From positions 1-33,158 of the forward strand of contig CAYJLG010000031.1 of NCBI GenBank assembly GCA_964371035.1: a stretch of 33,158 bases of DNA, given 5' to 3'. The notes below the pieces were generated by a model. It did no database searches and was not told where the DNA came from. It saw only the letters and a list, made by a program, of their open reading frames with translations. This document shows, one piece after another, positions 15,541-24,557 of this stretch. Origin of the DNA: UBA1535 sp964371035 (GTDB taxonomy: Bacteria > Bacillota > Clostridia > Tissierellales > Sedimentibacteraceae). Position 1 is the stretch's first letter. The number at the start of each line of letters is the position of its first letter. A program made the position numbers and the translations under genes.

Positions 15541-17349
15541 TTATTTATCTTCATCAAATTTAAGTACTGCTAAGAACGCCTCTTGAGGAACTTCTACGCT
15601 ACCAATTTGACGCATACGTTTCTTACCTTCTTTTTGTTTTTCAAGAAGTTTTTTCTTTCTAGTTATATCTCCACCATAACATTTAGCCAAAACGTCTTTT
15701 CTAAGTGCTCTGACAGTCTCTCTAGCAATTATCTTTGTTCCTATCGAAGCTTGTAAAGGCACTGCAAATTGGTGTCTTGGGATAATGTCTTTAAGTTTTT
15801 CTACTATTCCTCTACCTCTTTCATACGCCTTATCTTTATGTACTATAATAGAAAATGCATCTACAAGATCTGTGTTAATCAGTATATCCATTTTAACTAA
15901 CTCAGAACGTTCATATCCAGCTAAATCATAATCAAGAGAAGCATATCCTCTGGTCTTTGATTTAAGCGCATCAAAAAAGTCATATATTACTTCATTTAGA
16001 GGCATTTTATATTTCATTATAACTCTTGTAGATTCTAAATATTCCATGTTAATAAATACACCACGTCTATTTTGGCACAATTCCATTATAGCACCAACGT
16101 ATTCTGTAGGTGTCATAATAGAAGCATCTACTATAGGTTCTTCCATATAATCTATTTCATTTGGATCAGGCATATTAGTAGGATTTTGAAGAGTTAATAA
16201 TTCACCGTTTGTTTTAAATATTTTATATATAACACTCGGTGTTGTTGCAATCATGTTTAAATCAAATTCTCTTTCTAGCCTTTGTTGGATGATTTCCATA
16301 TGTAATAAACCTAAAAATCCACATCTGTATCCAAATCCTAAGGCGATAGAAGTTTCAGGTTCAAACGTAAGTGCAGCATCGTTAACTTGAAGTTTTTCAA
16401 GAGCATCTCTTACATCATTAAAATCTTCCCCTTCTGCAGGATAGATGCCACAGTAAACCATTGAAGTAACTTTTTTATATCCTGGCAACGGCTCTGTTGC
16501 TGGATTATTTGCATCTGTAATCGTATCTCCTACATTACAATTTTTCACTTCTTTGATACTAGCAGCTAAATATCCAACATCACCTGCATATAAGCAATCA
16601 ACAGGTTTTTGATTAGGTGATATAATACCTACTTCAGTAACTTCAAACTGTTTGCCATTTGCCATCATTTTAATTTTTGTGCCTTTTTTTACTTGCCCTT
16701 CTTTTACTCTTATAAACGCGATTACACCTTTGTAGCTATCATAATAAGAGTCAAAAACTAACGCCCTTAGAGCTGCGTTTTCGTCGCCTGTCGGTGGTGG
16801 CACATTTTTTACTATTGCTTCTAAAACTTGATCTATGTTCAAATTTTCTTTTGCTGAAACTAAAGGTGCTTCTTCGCAATCTAATCCAATAACATCTTCA
16901 ATTTCTTTTTTTATCTCATCAGGTCTCGCACTAGGCAAGTCTATCTTATTTATGATTGGAACTATTTCCAAATCTAAATCTAAAGCTAAGTAACAATTAG
17001 CTAAAGTTTGAGCTTCGATACCTTGAGCTGCATCTACAACTAATACAGCACCTTCACAAGCTGCCAAACTTCTTGAAACTTCATAATTAAAATCGACGTG
17101 ACCAGGCGTATCTATCAAGTTCAAAATATACTCATTACCATCTTTTGCTTTATATACCAATCTAATCGTTTGAAGCTTTATAGTTATTCCTCTTTCTCTT
17201 TCAAGATCCATATTATCCAAAACTTGTTCTTGCATTTCACGTGCAGTCAAAAGTCCTGTATTTTGTATAAGTCTATCTGCTAACGTAGACTTACCATGAT
17301 CTATATGAGCTATTATGGAAAAATTTCTTATAAATTTTTTTCTATCCAC
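15541..17349 (-). CDS. lepA: Translation elongation factor 4 (LepA)
   Basis: The product is 602 residues, full length. The start is a GTG at 17349 with GGAGGAA four bases before it. GTPase motifs are AHIDHGKSTLADRL (G1), RERGITI (G2), DTPGHVDF (G3), NKIDLPSA (G4) and SAKENLN (G5). The LepA-specific tail follows: GYASLDYDLAGYERSELV, then AKCYGGDITRKKKLLEKQK and the C-terminal RMRQIGSVEVPQEAFLAVL. LepA is a ribosome-bound GTPase that acts in back-translocation or 30S assembly. It opens an operon with hemW and phzF behind a strong promoter. Confidence 0.97.
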   Translation of the reverse strand: MDRKKFIRNFSIIAHIDHGKSTLADRLIQNTGLLTAREMQEQVLDNMDLERERGITIKLQTIRLVYKAKDGNEYILNLIDTPGHVDFNYEVSRSLAACEGAVLVVDAAQGIEAQTLANCYLALDLDLEIVPIINKIDLPSARPDEIKKEIEDVIGLDCEEAPLVSAKENLNIDQVLEAIVKNVPPPTGDENAALRALVFDSYYDSYKGVIAFIRVKEGQVKKGTKIKMMANGKQFEVTEVGIISPNQKPVDCLYAGDVGYLAASIKEVKNCNVGDTITDANNPATEPLPGYKKVTSMVYCGIYPAEGEDFNDVRDALEKLQVNDAALTFEPETSIALGFGYRCGFLGLLHMEIIQQRLEREFDLNMIATTPSVIYKIFKTNGELLTLQNPTNMPDPNEIDYMEEPIVDASIMTPTEYVGAIMELCQNRRGVFINMEYLESTRVIMKYKMPLNEVIYDFFDALKSKTRGYASLDYDLAGYERSELVKMDILINTDLVDAFSIIVHKDKAYERGRGIVEKLKDIIPRHQFAVPLQASIGTKIIARETVRALRKDVLAKCYGGDITRKKKLLEKQKEGKKRMRQIGSVEVPQEAFLAVLKFDEDK

Positions 17350-17379
17350 AACATTCCTCCTGTTATTTCCTGTTGTAAT

Positions 17380-17408
17380 ATTATAAAGCTTAAAGCGATA
17401 TTTTTCAA
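17380..17408 (-). promoter_or_regulatory. Promoter of the lepA-hemW-phzF operon
   Basis: On the minus strand, -35 TTGAAA (complement of 17403-17408), a 17-base spacer and -10 TATAAT (complement of 17380-17385), 30 bases before the GTG start. Confidence 0.85.
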
Positions 17409-17494
17409 GATAAATTTCTTTTTATGAAAATTAAACCCTTTATTGTGTTGCTACTCACAGTCGATTTTTTGAATTATTCAAAATTTTGTGTAGT

Positions 17495-17582
17495 GTGTGG
17501 TCTTGACCACACCGAAAAGGCATATAAGCAAACATACATGCTTGCTTATATGCAAAACAAGGGCACGGTTTTGACCGTTCCC
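17495..17582. repeat. Three consecutive hairpins
   Basis: Hairpin A is GTGTGGT-CTTG-ACCACAC (17495-17512). Hairpin B has a perfect 12-bp stem, GCATATAAGCAA (17520-17531) / TTGCTTATATGC (17542-17553). Hairpin C is GGGCACGGT-TTTG-ACCGTTCCC (17561-17582) with one mismatch. A and C share the core GGT-YTTG-ACC. None has a strong T tail, so they do not look like simple terminators. Confidence 0.7.
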
Positions 17583-17625
17583 TATATTGAAATTCATCAT
17601 TCATCGAATTTAACTGTGAATAGTA

Positions 17626-17667
17626 ATAAAAAAGAGCTATATCGCAAATTCATTGTGATACAGCCCC
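17626..17667 (-). terminator. Terminator of the SLH/giant surface operon
   Basis: An imperfect stem pairs GAGCTATATCGCA (17634-17646) with TGTGATACAGC (17654-17664), and six T follow on the minus strand. It lies 20 bases past the giant gene's stop. Confidence 0.75.
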
Positions 17668-17687
17668 GTTCTTTTTTCTATACAACA

Positions 17688-20600
17688 TTACCACGCTCTG
17701 TGCAGTTCCCAAAATGGATCTACATTATCAATGCTTATAGGTACATCGTCTACCTCTACCCATCCATTGTTAAAATGAGCTTTGAATCTTAAAATGATTT
17801 CTTGGGTTTCAGAGTTACCCCATTTATTATCCCAATCTTTATGATAATATTTCAGATTCCAGTTATCTTTTTTTGTATTAACAGGGTTTAACCAATCGGT
17901 ATATGCTTGACTACTTATATCATCTAAATTAACTATTTCAACAGACACTTTAGTACATTCTACATTGCTTTTTTCATTGATTACAGTAGTATTTGCCTTA
18001 GTAACAAACGCTTCACCACTCCAATAAACATTTTCCGCTCTATGTTTAGACGGATAATCTTCGTTATATTCCAACCGATTTTCTTCCCATTCTTCTGTAT
18101 GTTCAACTTTTGCATCTATCCATAAATCATGTGCTGTAAAAAATGTTTCAACAATGTGTTCTACGCCATAGTCATCTGTAACTGATGAAATTATTTTGTA
18201 ATCACCTAGCAATATATTGTCAACTAAATCTACTATATATGCATCATATTTTCCTTCGCTGTTTGGATTTACTGATTCTGAAAACGAATTAATGGAATTA
18301 GATAAATCATTGATATTATACAATTTTATTGATACATCTAATTCTGATAAATCTGTATCGTTAAACTCTAAAGAAAATTTCACATCATCGTTTTCATATA
18401 TATAGTTTGTCGCTACCGAAACTCCTGTATAAACATTTACATCTGTTATAGAAGGAGGAGAATTATGTGAGTACATATAATTTAAAGATTTTACTTCATA
18501 TTTACCGCTAGGTAAAGTTGCAATAAATCTTGCAGTATACTCTCCTTCTGGTATGGATTCTGATTGTTTTGTAATCAAATTCCAATTTTCTGTATTCCCA
18601 TTTAGATTTAATGTTTCGGCATATGGTGTTCCATAAAATAATGTAACATTTACTCCACTGCCTAAATATGCACTATTTACATATTTGCTTGTATTTGCTG
18701 TTATGTTTATATCTTGATTTGCAGTTAAAGTAGTGCTCATTTTTGGTGTTAAATCAATAGGTGTATCTACAATTACCTCAAAATTTAAATCTGCGTACAA
18801 CGATGAATTCACAGTGTCTATTGCACTTATCTTCATTGTGTACTGCTTATCCATCAAAGTTGGTGGAATCGTGTATGAAATATCGTACCAACTCATCGAC
18901 TGATCGTTAATAATTCCGTGATTAGAATTCATAGTTTTTTGAATAATTGGCGAAATTCTAGTATTTCCGTCATATAGCGCAAGATTTAAGCTTACATCGT
19001 ATGGATATATTGTTAAAACATCATATGCGACAAGATTCTCGCTTGCTGGTATACTATTAAGACTAAACACAGGAAGCTCCGCCTTTAGTTTTCCACTTAT
19101 TTTAGGTGGAGGCAATACCGGTAAATTAAAAGTCATTTCAAATGGATCACTCCAAATCCCATAATTATCTTTAACGAGATATTCAAGTTCGTATTCACCT
19201 GGATATAAATTGTCTGGTATATCATAAATCCAATTTGTAGATCCTATTTTTCTATACTTAATTTTTCTTTCCCTTATACCTCTTGTACCTTCAGGATCTT
19301 TAAATTGCAAATCTAAATCAAACGATAAATCTTCCCACCTTGTAACATATACACCTGTTTGCATGTTAAACTCCCAGTCAAGTTTACAGTTAGCTATAGG
19401 TTTTCTGTGTGCATATATATCTATTACAGCAATATTTGAAAATTCACCTTCGTCTGGATTTTCTAAAGGTGCATCTTTTATTTGCCTGTAAAAAGTATAC
19501 TCTCCAGAATTGCTAAGTTTTTTTGGTAATTCATTCATATTGAAATTATTATAGTCAAATTCCTCATTCGTATTAATTTCTTGTCCTGTAGGATTATCAA
19601 AATAATTCTGGTCATGCACTATTTGAAATTCTTTTTGTCCGATTTCATCGCCCTCTGTGTCTATATCGACAAATCTTATATCAAATTCTTGATCTGTAAG
19701 CACTACTACACCTCTTTTTTGAGGATTGTCTTCAATTATAAATTCAATAATTCTATTGTAAATATCATCAATTGACATAGATTCATCTAAAAACAAATCT
19801 TCTTTAATTCTAGAATCATTTTTAACTACATCGTTTCCTATGACTATTACTTTGCTATCAGATCTATCTAAGATATTCTGATATTCTACTAAATTATTAA
19901 CTTTATCGTTAGTAAAATAAACTAGATATTTGCTTGAACTATCTCTGTACGAAGGTATGAAATTTTGTATTATAGATTTATACAATGTCCCAGAGTAATA
20001 ACCTGTATAGTTGTCAAACCAAGTCCAGTCAGAATCCCATTCTCTAATTTTACCGCTAACAGTACCACCATATTCAGCAGAATAATACCTTGTAACTACT
20101 CCAGTGCCAGTATCATCTCTTGTATCGGTAATTCCTGTTTGCTTGAAACTTAATTTTGATAGAGTACCCTTATATCCTCCGCTGTCATACTCTATTGTTG
20201 GTTGACTTGTACCTCCTGAATCAATCATAACATTTTCAAAATATTTACTCCAACCTGATCCAGCACCTGTGGCCGTAACATATTTAGATTTTGTAACATA
20301 GACATATTTTCCTAAGTCTTGCATATATCTATTATTTTTGCTATCATACAAACTTAAAATTCCACTATATCCATTAGAAGTATACTCCAAAGTAGCTGTA
20401 GGCAATGTACTGCCCGAATTATAACTTGTACTTGCCGACTGATTATATTTATATGTATGCAAATCCCATATTTGTACTTGAGGATTTAAAGAACTTCTAA
20501 TCAAATTATTTTGAAAATTTACTCTTGTAGATATTATTTCATTATTAAGCTCACGATTAATAGATTCATCATTTAAAACTACTATATCAACCTCTGGATA

Positions 20601-22907
20601 TGAAATCGGAACATCTATATAAATCTCAGTATTAGGTGCTAGATTATCTACATAGAAATTTCTAGCTAACGAAGTATTTTTTAAGTCTTTTTCAGTAATA
20701 TGTTCTGGCAATGTTTGTTCATCATCTCCAAATATTTCTTCGACATAAAAGTTTATCGTATACATACCTAATCTATCTGGTACAAATCCATTAAGATCTT
20801 TACTATTTCCGGTTTTTATTAATTTTTCTGCCTTTTTGTCACCGTCTTCATCGTAATAAAGTTCATATTCGTCTATTACTACTAAATCTCCATCTGTAGA
20901 AACTGCTTCGTATGTCATGTTGAGTGCTTCATTTCTTGTAAGCACAAAATTCCAAATATTTGAAACAACTGCTGGTCCATAATCTTCTACTACATGCAAT
21001 ATTGATGAATCACTACTTTTGTGATAGTCACTTGGAATATCATTTCTTTCGATAAATTTAGGATTAATTTTAAACTCTACATGAGAGCTAACTTCAATAT
21101 CGGTAAATGGTTTTTTGCTGATAAATTCTAATTCTTTATCTGTTTTATCTCCAAAGTAAATCGCTTCGCCTAATACATTAATGTCATTGATGTTGCTAGT
21201 TGTACGTGACAACAAATAGCTAGAATTCACGCTATCAATATCACTTTTGGCTGTTAATAATCTGTTTTCCTTTTGTAATCCTGCTACTATTATTTCTATT
21301 TTGGGTTTGCTAGTATAGACTTTAACATACGATTTATATTCATTTACAACTCCATTTTTGTTAGTATATATTATTGAGTAATTATATATTTTATCCTTAG
21401 CTATTAACGGAAATATCCATTCACCATTTAGAAATTTATCTTCTTCATCTTCATCTAAGATTTTTCCCTCTAATATTGTGATTCTTGAATCGGTATTGTT
21501 AACATTTTCGGCTTTATCAAAAGTTGTATCTATCAAGCCAAATTTTTCTGTATCTAACATGTCTGTAGGCCCAACAATATCAATAATTACAGGATACAAA
21601 GGTTTTTCATGTTCTTCTAAGTCTTCAGGTGTTATCTCTTTAATTTCTTCTTTTTGTGTATACGTAAGCGAATCATTAATTTCGTCCGTGTCGCTCAAAT
21701 CTTCTCCGGTATCAAAATTGACTTGTGCTTCGCCCAATAAATATATGTTTAACTTGTTTGTTTCTACATCAATTCTGTCTTTTATATCTTCATATGGCAA
21801 TGTAATTGTAAACATATATGATGCTATTCTATTAGATGTGTCAACTGGAAATGATCTTGTTTTCATAGTTACATCGTCGTATATAGAAAAAGTCCAATAA
21901 TCTATGTCTTCACGGTTATTAATAACTTGCCTCATTACTTCATCTTCAAATTCATAATTTTTCGAATCATCCCATAGCATATCATCTAACAATTCCGCAT
22001 CTAATCTAATAGATAATTGAACGTCATCTCCACTCTCTAATTTATCAAAATTTGCAATATTTAAAGTGCCTTCATCAAATTCTGCTACTACAATATTTTC
22101 TGAAACTTTCGGCACTTTCATTGCAGGAGTAGAAAAGTTTACGTACCATAAATTTCCTGCATTGTCCACATGGTCTAATCTGATTTCTCCAGTTTTATTT
22201 TTAGTAGACATCCACAAAACATGTGCGTAGTTATACATATCTTTATTTTCATTTGTACTCCTACTCTCAGACATATTAAACGGGGCCAATAGTTCAATTT
22301 GCTGTTTGAGTTTATTTAGATACATTTGGTTATTAATTCGATCTACAAAATCGAACCATCTACTTGCTTCTCTTAATCGATCTTCATCATAATAATCACT
22401 TTCATGGTCCCAAATCCTATAGACCCAATTATATGAAGTCGCAGGCATAATCATGGGGTCGTCTACCGGAAAATTTATGTTTGTATATAAGTTACCACTT
22501 CCATCATAACCATGATAACGATATTCGCCCTTTTTTCCATCTAGCTGATAAAATCCTTCATTTCTGCTAACTTCGCCGTCTAATAAATGTACGTCTTTTA
22601 CAGTTCCATTTTTGAAATCGTTATCAGCGATGTCATAACAACTACCATAAACTCTAATGCTTTTAGCGACAAATAAATCTAAATTCAGCGAAAGCCCCTC
22701 GCTATTTTGCCAATTAATATTGTCTTTTAATTCATCTAATTGGTATTGTGTCTCTTTAGTAGCATATAAAAAACCATCTTTCCCCCTCAAGCCTATATAT
22801 GCATTTGCTTCAACTTCGTATAGATTTATAAATGCTATATCTGCTAATACTAAACAAATTATTAGCATAAAGCATATGCTACACCTCGTTTTATTCAATT
22901 TCCCCAC
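17688..22907 (-). CDS. Giant secreted surface protein with Ig-like and GY-G-L repeat regions
   Basis: The product is about 1739 residues and begins with a secretion signal (ICFMLIICLVLADIAFINL). The start is a GTG at 22907; a TTG nine bases inside (22898) is also possible, because the purine-rich AAAAGGGG abuts the GTG. Residues about 40-300 form an N-terminal domain I cannot name. Residues about 825-1000 contain recurring GY-x-G-x-L units (SNGYSGILSL, SGGYKGTLSKL, EYGGTVSGKI, GYYSGTLYKS). The region from 1150 to 1600 looks like a chain of beta-sandwich modules (DNYGIWSDPF, then DDYGVEHIVETF). The C-terminal domain, from about 1600, has HTEEWEENRLEYN, VYWSGEAFVTKANTT and a final DNVDPFWELHRAW. 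I remember similar C-terminal blocks in large Firmicute surface proteins of unknown role. No sortase signal or SLH domain is visible; anchoring may depend on the SLH protein encoded 14 bases upstream. Confidence 0.75.
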   Translation of the reverse strand: MGKLNKTRCSICFMLIICLVLADIAFINLYEVEANAYIGLRGKDGFLYATKETQYQLDELKDNINWQNSEGLSLNLDLFVAKSIRVYGSCYDIADNDFKNGTVKDVHLLDGEVSRNEGFYQLDGKKGEYRYHGYDGSGNLYTNINFPVDDPMIMPATSYNWVYRIWDHESDYYDEDRLREASRWFDFVDRINNQMYLNKLKQQIELLAPFNMSESRSTNENKDMYNYAHVLWMSTKNKTGEIRLDHVDNAGNLWYVNFSTPAMKVPKVSENIVVAEFDEGTLNIANFDKLESGDDVQLSIRLDAELLDDMLWDDSKNYEFEDEVMRQVINNREDIDYWTFSIYDDVTMKTRSFPVDTSNRIASYMFTITLPYEDIKDRIDVETNKLNIYLLGEAQVNFDTGEDLSDTDEINDSLTYTQKEEIKEITPEDLEEHEKPLYPVIIDIVGPTDMLDTEKFGLIDTTFDKAENVNNTDSRITILEGKILDEDEEDKFLNGEWIFPLIAKDKIYNYSIIYTNKNGVVNEYKSYVKVYTSKPKIEIIVAGLQKENRLLTAKSDIDSVNSSYLLSRTTSNINDINVLGEAIYFGDKTDKELEFISKKPFTDIEVSSHVEFKINPKFIERNDIPSDYHKSSDSSILHVVEDYGPAVVSNIWNFVLTRNEALNMTYEAVSTDGDLVVIDEYELYYDEDGDKKAEKLIKTGNSKDLNGFVPDRLGMYTINFYVEEIFGDDEQTLPEHITEKDLKNTSLARNFYVDNLAPNTEIYIDVPISYPEVDIVVLNDESINRELNNEIISTRVNFQNNLIRSSLNPQVQIWDLHTYKYNQSASTSYNSGSTLPTATLEYTSNGYSGILSLYDSKNNRYMQDLGKYVYVTKSKYVTATGAGSGWSKYFENVMIDSGGTSQPTIEYDSGGYKGTLSKLSFKQTGITDTRDDTGTGVVTRYYSAEYGGTVSGKIREWDSDWTWFDNYTGYYSGTLYKSIIQNFIPSYRDSSSKYLVYFTNDKVNNLVEYQNILDRSDSKVIVIGNDVVKNDSRIKEDLFLDESMSIDDIYNRIIEFIIEDNPQKRGVVVLTDQEFDIRFVDIDTEGDEIGQKEFQIVHDQNYFDNPTGQEINTNEEFDYNNFNMNELPKKLSNSGEYTFYRQIKDAPLENPDEGEFSNIAVIDIYAHRKPIANCKLDWEFNMQTGVYVTRWEDLSFDLDLQFKDPEGTRGIRERKIKYRKIGSTNWIYDIPDNLYPGEYELEYLVKDNYGIWSDPFEMTFNLPVLPPPKISGKLKAELPVFSLNSIPASENLVAYDVLTIYPYDVSLNLALYDGNTRISPIIQKTMNSNHGIINDQSMSWYDISYTIPPTLMDKQYTMKISAIDTVNSSLYADLNFEVIVDTPIDLTPKMSTTLTANQDINITANTSKYVNSAYLGSGVNVTLFYGTPYAETLNLNGNTENWNLITKQSESIPEGEYTARFIATLPSGKYEVKSLNYMYSHNSPPSITDVNVYTGVSVATNYIYENDDVKFSLEFNDTDLSELDVSIKLYNINDLSNSINSFSESVNPNSEGKYDAYIVDLVDNILLGDYKIISSVTDDYGVEHIVETFFTAHDLWIDAKVEHTEEWEENRLEYNEDYPSKHRAENVYWSGEAFVTKANTTVINEKSNVECTKVSVEIVNLDDISSQAYTDWLNPVNTKKDNWNLKYYHKDWDNKWGNSETQEIILRFKAHFNNGWVEVDDVPISIDNVDPFWELHRAW

Positions 22908-22921
22908 CCCTTTTAAATCAC

Positions 22922-24154
22922 TTAATACATCTTTAATGAAATAGACATTTGCATACCGTCATTACCATATGAAATTGTAAAATTTCTATCATTAATTTCG
23001 TCTTCTATCCTTTGTGATGCAGAACTTTGCGAATGAATAGCTGTTTCAAAATACTCCCATGCTATTTCATATTCATCTTCAAACAACACTTTAAATATTT
23101 CTTGGAATGTAGAGCCGTAATATTCTTCAAAAAATTTACCCCAAAGTTCTGTTTTGCGATGATAATTTTCGTCTACTATACTGTCTACACTTTTGTCAGT
23201 GTTAAATGAATATGGACTATACTTTCCATCTACCTCTAAAGTGTTTATGTTAAATGACCAGTTAAACCATAATACTACTTCATCGAAAAGTTCATCAGAA
23301 ATGTATCCGCTCAAAGTAGATTCATATACAATTTTCGATCTTTCTTCTGTTTCATAAGCAAGTGCACTTATTTGTGTATTATTTCCACTTATACTTTCTA
23401 TGCCTTTTGAATCATTACTATATAAGAGATTTGCAACTTCTATCAGTTCGTTAAGCACCTTGCCATTATGCAAAGGTGCTACCGCAATATAAGTTCCTCC
23501 ATTGCCATCATATACTTCAATACTCTTCACACCATCAAATTCAACAGCTAATCTTTTTTCTTTATTCATCATGCGCAAAATAACTGCAGTAGTTTCTGCC
23601 CTCGTGATAGTTTCTTGCGGTCTCATCTCTACTCTTTCATTTCCTTGCATTATTCCAAAGCCATAACAATCTAGCATATCTTGTTTAAATGAATCAGATA
23701 TTAAATGATAATCAAACATAGCATTTATTATATGCTTATCATATCCCGATGATGGCTTGCTCTCATTCAAAGAAAGAGTGTTTACTATTATCCTTGCCGC
23801 TTTTTCTCTTGTTAAATGAAATCTATAGTCATCTATAAATGTATCATCTACAATCCCTAACTCTTTTGCTTTTAATATATATCCTTCAGCCCAATAAGTG
23901 CTTTCCGGAACAAGTTTGGGCTCATATCCTGCACCAACAATAACCATTTTTAGGAATTCATCAATTTGTACAGGATTTTGAGGTTTAAATGTATTATCTG
24001 GATACCCTGATATTAAACCATAATCCATCAATTCACTTACATTTGAATAAAACCAATCTGTAGACTTTATATCCACTAAGCTTGCTTCCTCTGCGTGCGC
24101 AGACATACTCATAATTAATATTAATACAATAATTATGCTTGTAATCTTCTTCAT
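22922..24154 (-). CDS. S-layer homology (SLH) domain surface protein
   Basis: The product is 410 residues with a cleavable signal (MKKITSIIIVLILIMSMSAHA, cut likely after AHA). Three SLH domains occupy residues about 26-200: DWFYSNVSELMDYGLISGYP, then YWAEGYILKAKELGIVDD with LTREKAARI, then FGIMQGNERVEMRP with TITRAETTAVILRMM. SLH triplets bind pyruvylated cell-wall polymers; the TRxE key is intact in the second and third domains (LTREK, ITRAE) but changed to QIDE in the first. The remaining 210 residues match nothing I know. The start has a GGGAGG site. It is the first gene of a two-gene unit with the giant secreted protein, and the pair probably forms one cell-wall-anchored complex. Confidence 0.88.
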   Translation of the reverse strand: MKKITSIIIVLILIMSMSAHAEEASLVDIKSTDWFYSNVSELMDYGLISGYPDNTFKPQNPVQIDEFLKMVIVGAGYEPKLVPESTYWAEGYILKAKELGIVDDTFIDDYRFHLTREKAARIIVNTLSLNESKPSSGYDKHIINAMFDYHLISDSFKQDMLDCYGFGIMQGNERVEMRPQETITRAETTAVILRMMNKEKRLAVEFDGVKSIEVYDGNGGTYIAVAPLHNGKVLNELIEVANLLYSNDSKGIESISGNNTQISALAYETEERSKIVYESTLSGYISDELFDEVVLWFNWSFNINTLEVDGKYSPYSFNTDKSVDSIVDENYHRKTELWGKFFEEYYGSTFQEIFKVLFEDEYEIAWEYFETAIHSQSSASQRIEDEINDRNFTISYGNDGMQMSISLKMY

Positions 24155-24312
24155 TTAAACCTCCCAAATGTTTTAATAATCCTTTTGTTGCACAAAAAAT
24201 CTCCCTCCGACAACCTGCTTCCCAATTGAACGAACCCCTTCATTCTATTCCCCATTACCCCTTTTATACATATTAAATCTTTTTCGCAAAACAAATTGTG
24301 TATATTTATTAT

Positions 24313-24341
24313 ATATTATCATCTATTATTCGTTTGTGCAA
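24313..24341 (-). promoter_or_regulatory. Probable promoter of the SLH/giant surface operon
   Basis: On the minus strand, -35 TTGCAC (complement of 24336-24341), a 17-base spacer and -10 TAATAT (complement of 24313-24318). The three Spo0A boxes lie about 30-57 bases upstream of its -35. Confidence 0.55.
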
Positions 24342-24371
24342 ACATTTTTTGTAAGACACTCCCAACTTTCA

Positions 24372-24398
24372 TTCGACAAATTTCGACAAATTTCGACA
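24372..24398 (-). promoter_or_regulatory. Three tandem Spo0A boxes (0A boxes)
   Basis: On the minus strand TGTCGAA occurs three times, at 24392-24398, 24382-24388 and 24372-24378. Each is a perfect match to the 0A box and each sits in a TTTGTCGAA(A/T) context at an exact 10-bp period. Tandem boxes one helical turn apart are the known layout for Spo0A dimers, for example at abrB in Bacillus. That Spo0A binds here is an inference. Confidence 0.7.
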
Positions 24399-24528
24399 AA
24401 ATGAGAATTATTCGTTTGAATTTAGCCTTTTTATTATTGCAAAATACAACATATCGTTCAACACAATCTACTAAAAAGCGAACAAAATCCGATTACAATT
24501 TTAAAAATAAAAAAGAATAAAAAAAGTA

Positions 24529-24557
24529 TTGATTTTTGTTTTGATATCTTGTATAAT
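24529..24557 (+). promoter_or_regulatory. Promoter of rpsT
   Basis: -35 TTGATT at 24529-24534, 17-base spacer, -10 TATAAT at 24552-24557, leaving a leader of about 80 bases. Confidence 0.8.

Larger units (their letters stand above)
17409..17687. other. Intergenic region between the giant surface gene and lepA, rich in hairpins
   Basis: With the lepA promoter this is a 338-base stretch without a credible gene. It holds three hairpins at 17495-17582 and the terminator at 17626-17667. Loosely matching inverted sequences, CTACTCACAGTCGA (17448-17463) and the complement of TCGAATTTAACTGTGAATAG (17603-17622), bracket the hairpins, which hints at a small foldback element. An open plus-strand frame (17424-17792) has no ribosome site, runs into the giant gene and is not credible. 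Confidence 0.5.

Noticed and set aside
17424..17792. Plus-strand 122-codon frame between lepA and the giant gene
   Set aside because: No ribosome binding site, crosses three hairpins and a terminator, and overlaps the end of the giant gene on the other strand.
21478..21900. 140-codon plus-strand frame inside the giant surface gene
   Set aside because: A shadow of the real minus-strand gene, with no ribosome site and a Ser/Val-rich antisense composition.
24371..24400. Three short direct repeats as a CRISPR or origin iteron array
   Set aside because: Units are only 10 bp with no spacers, no cas or rep gene is near, and the core matches the Spo0A box exactly.
24296..24520. 74-codon plus-strand frame upstream of rpsT
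   Set aside because: No ribosome site and low-complexity composition; it overlaps the SLH promoter and the Spo0A boxes.
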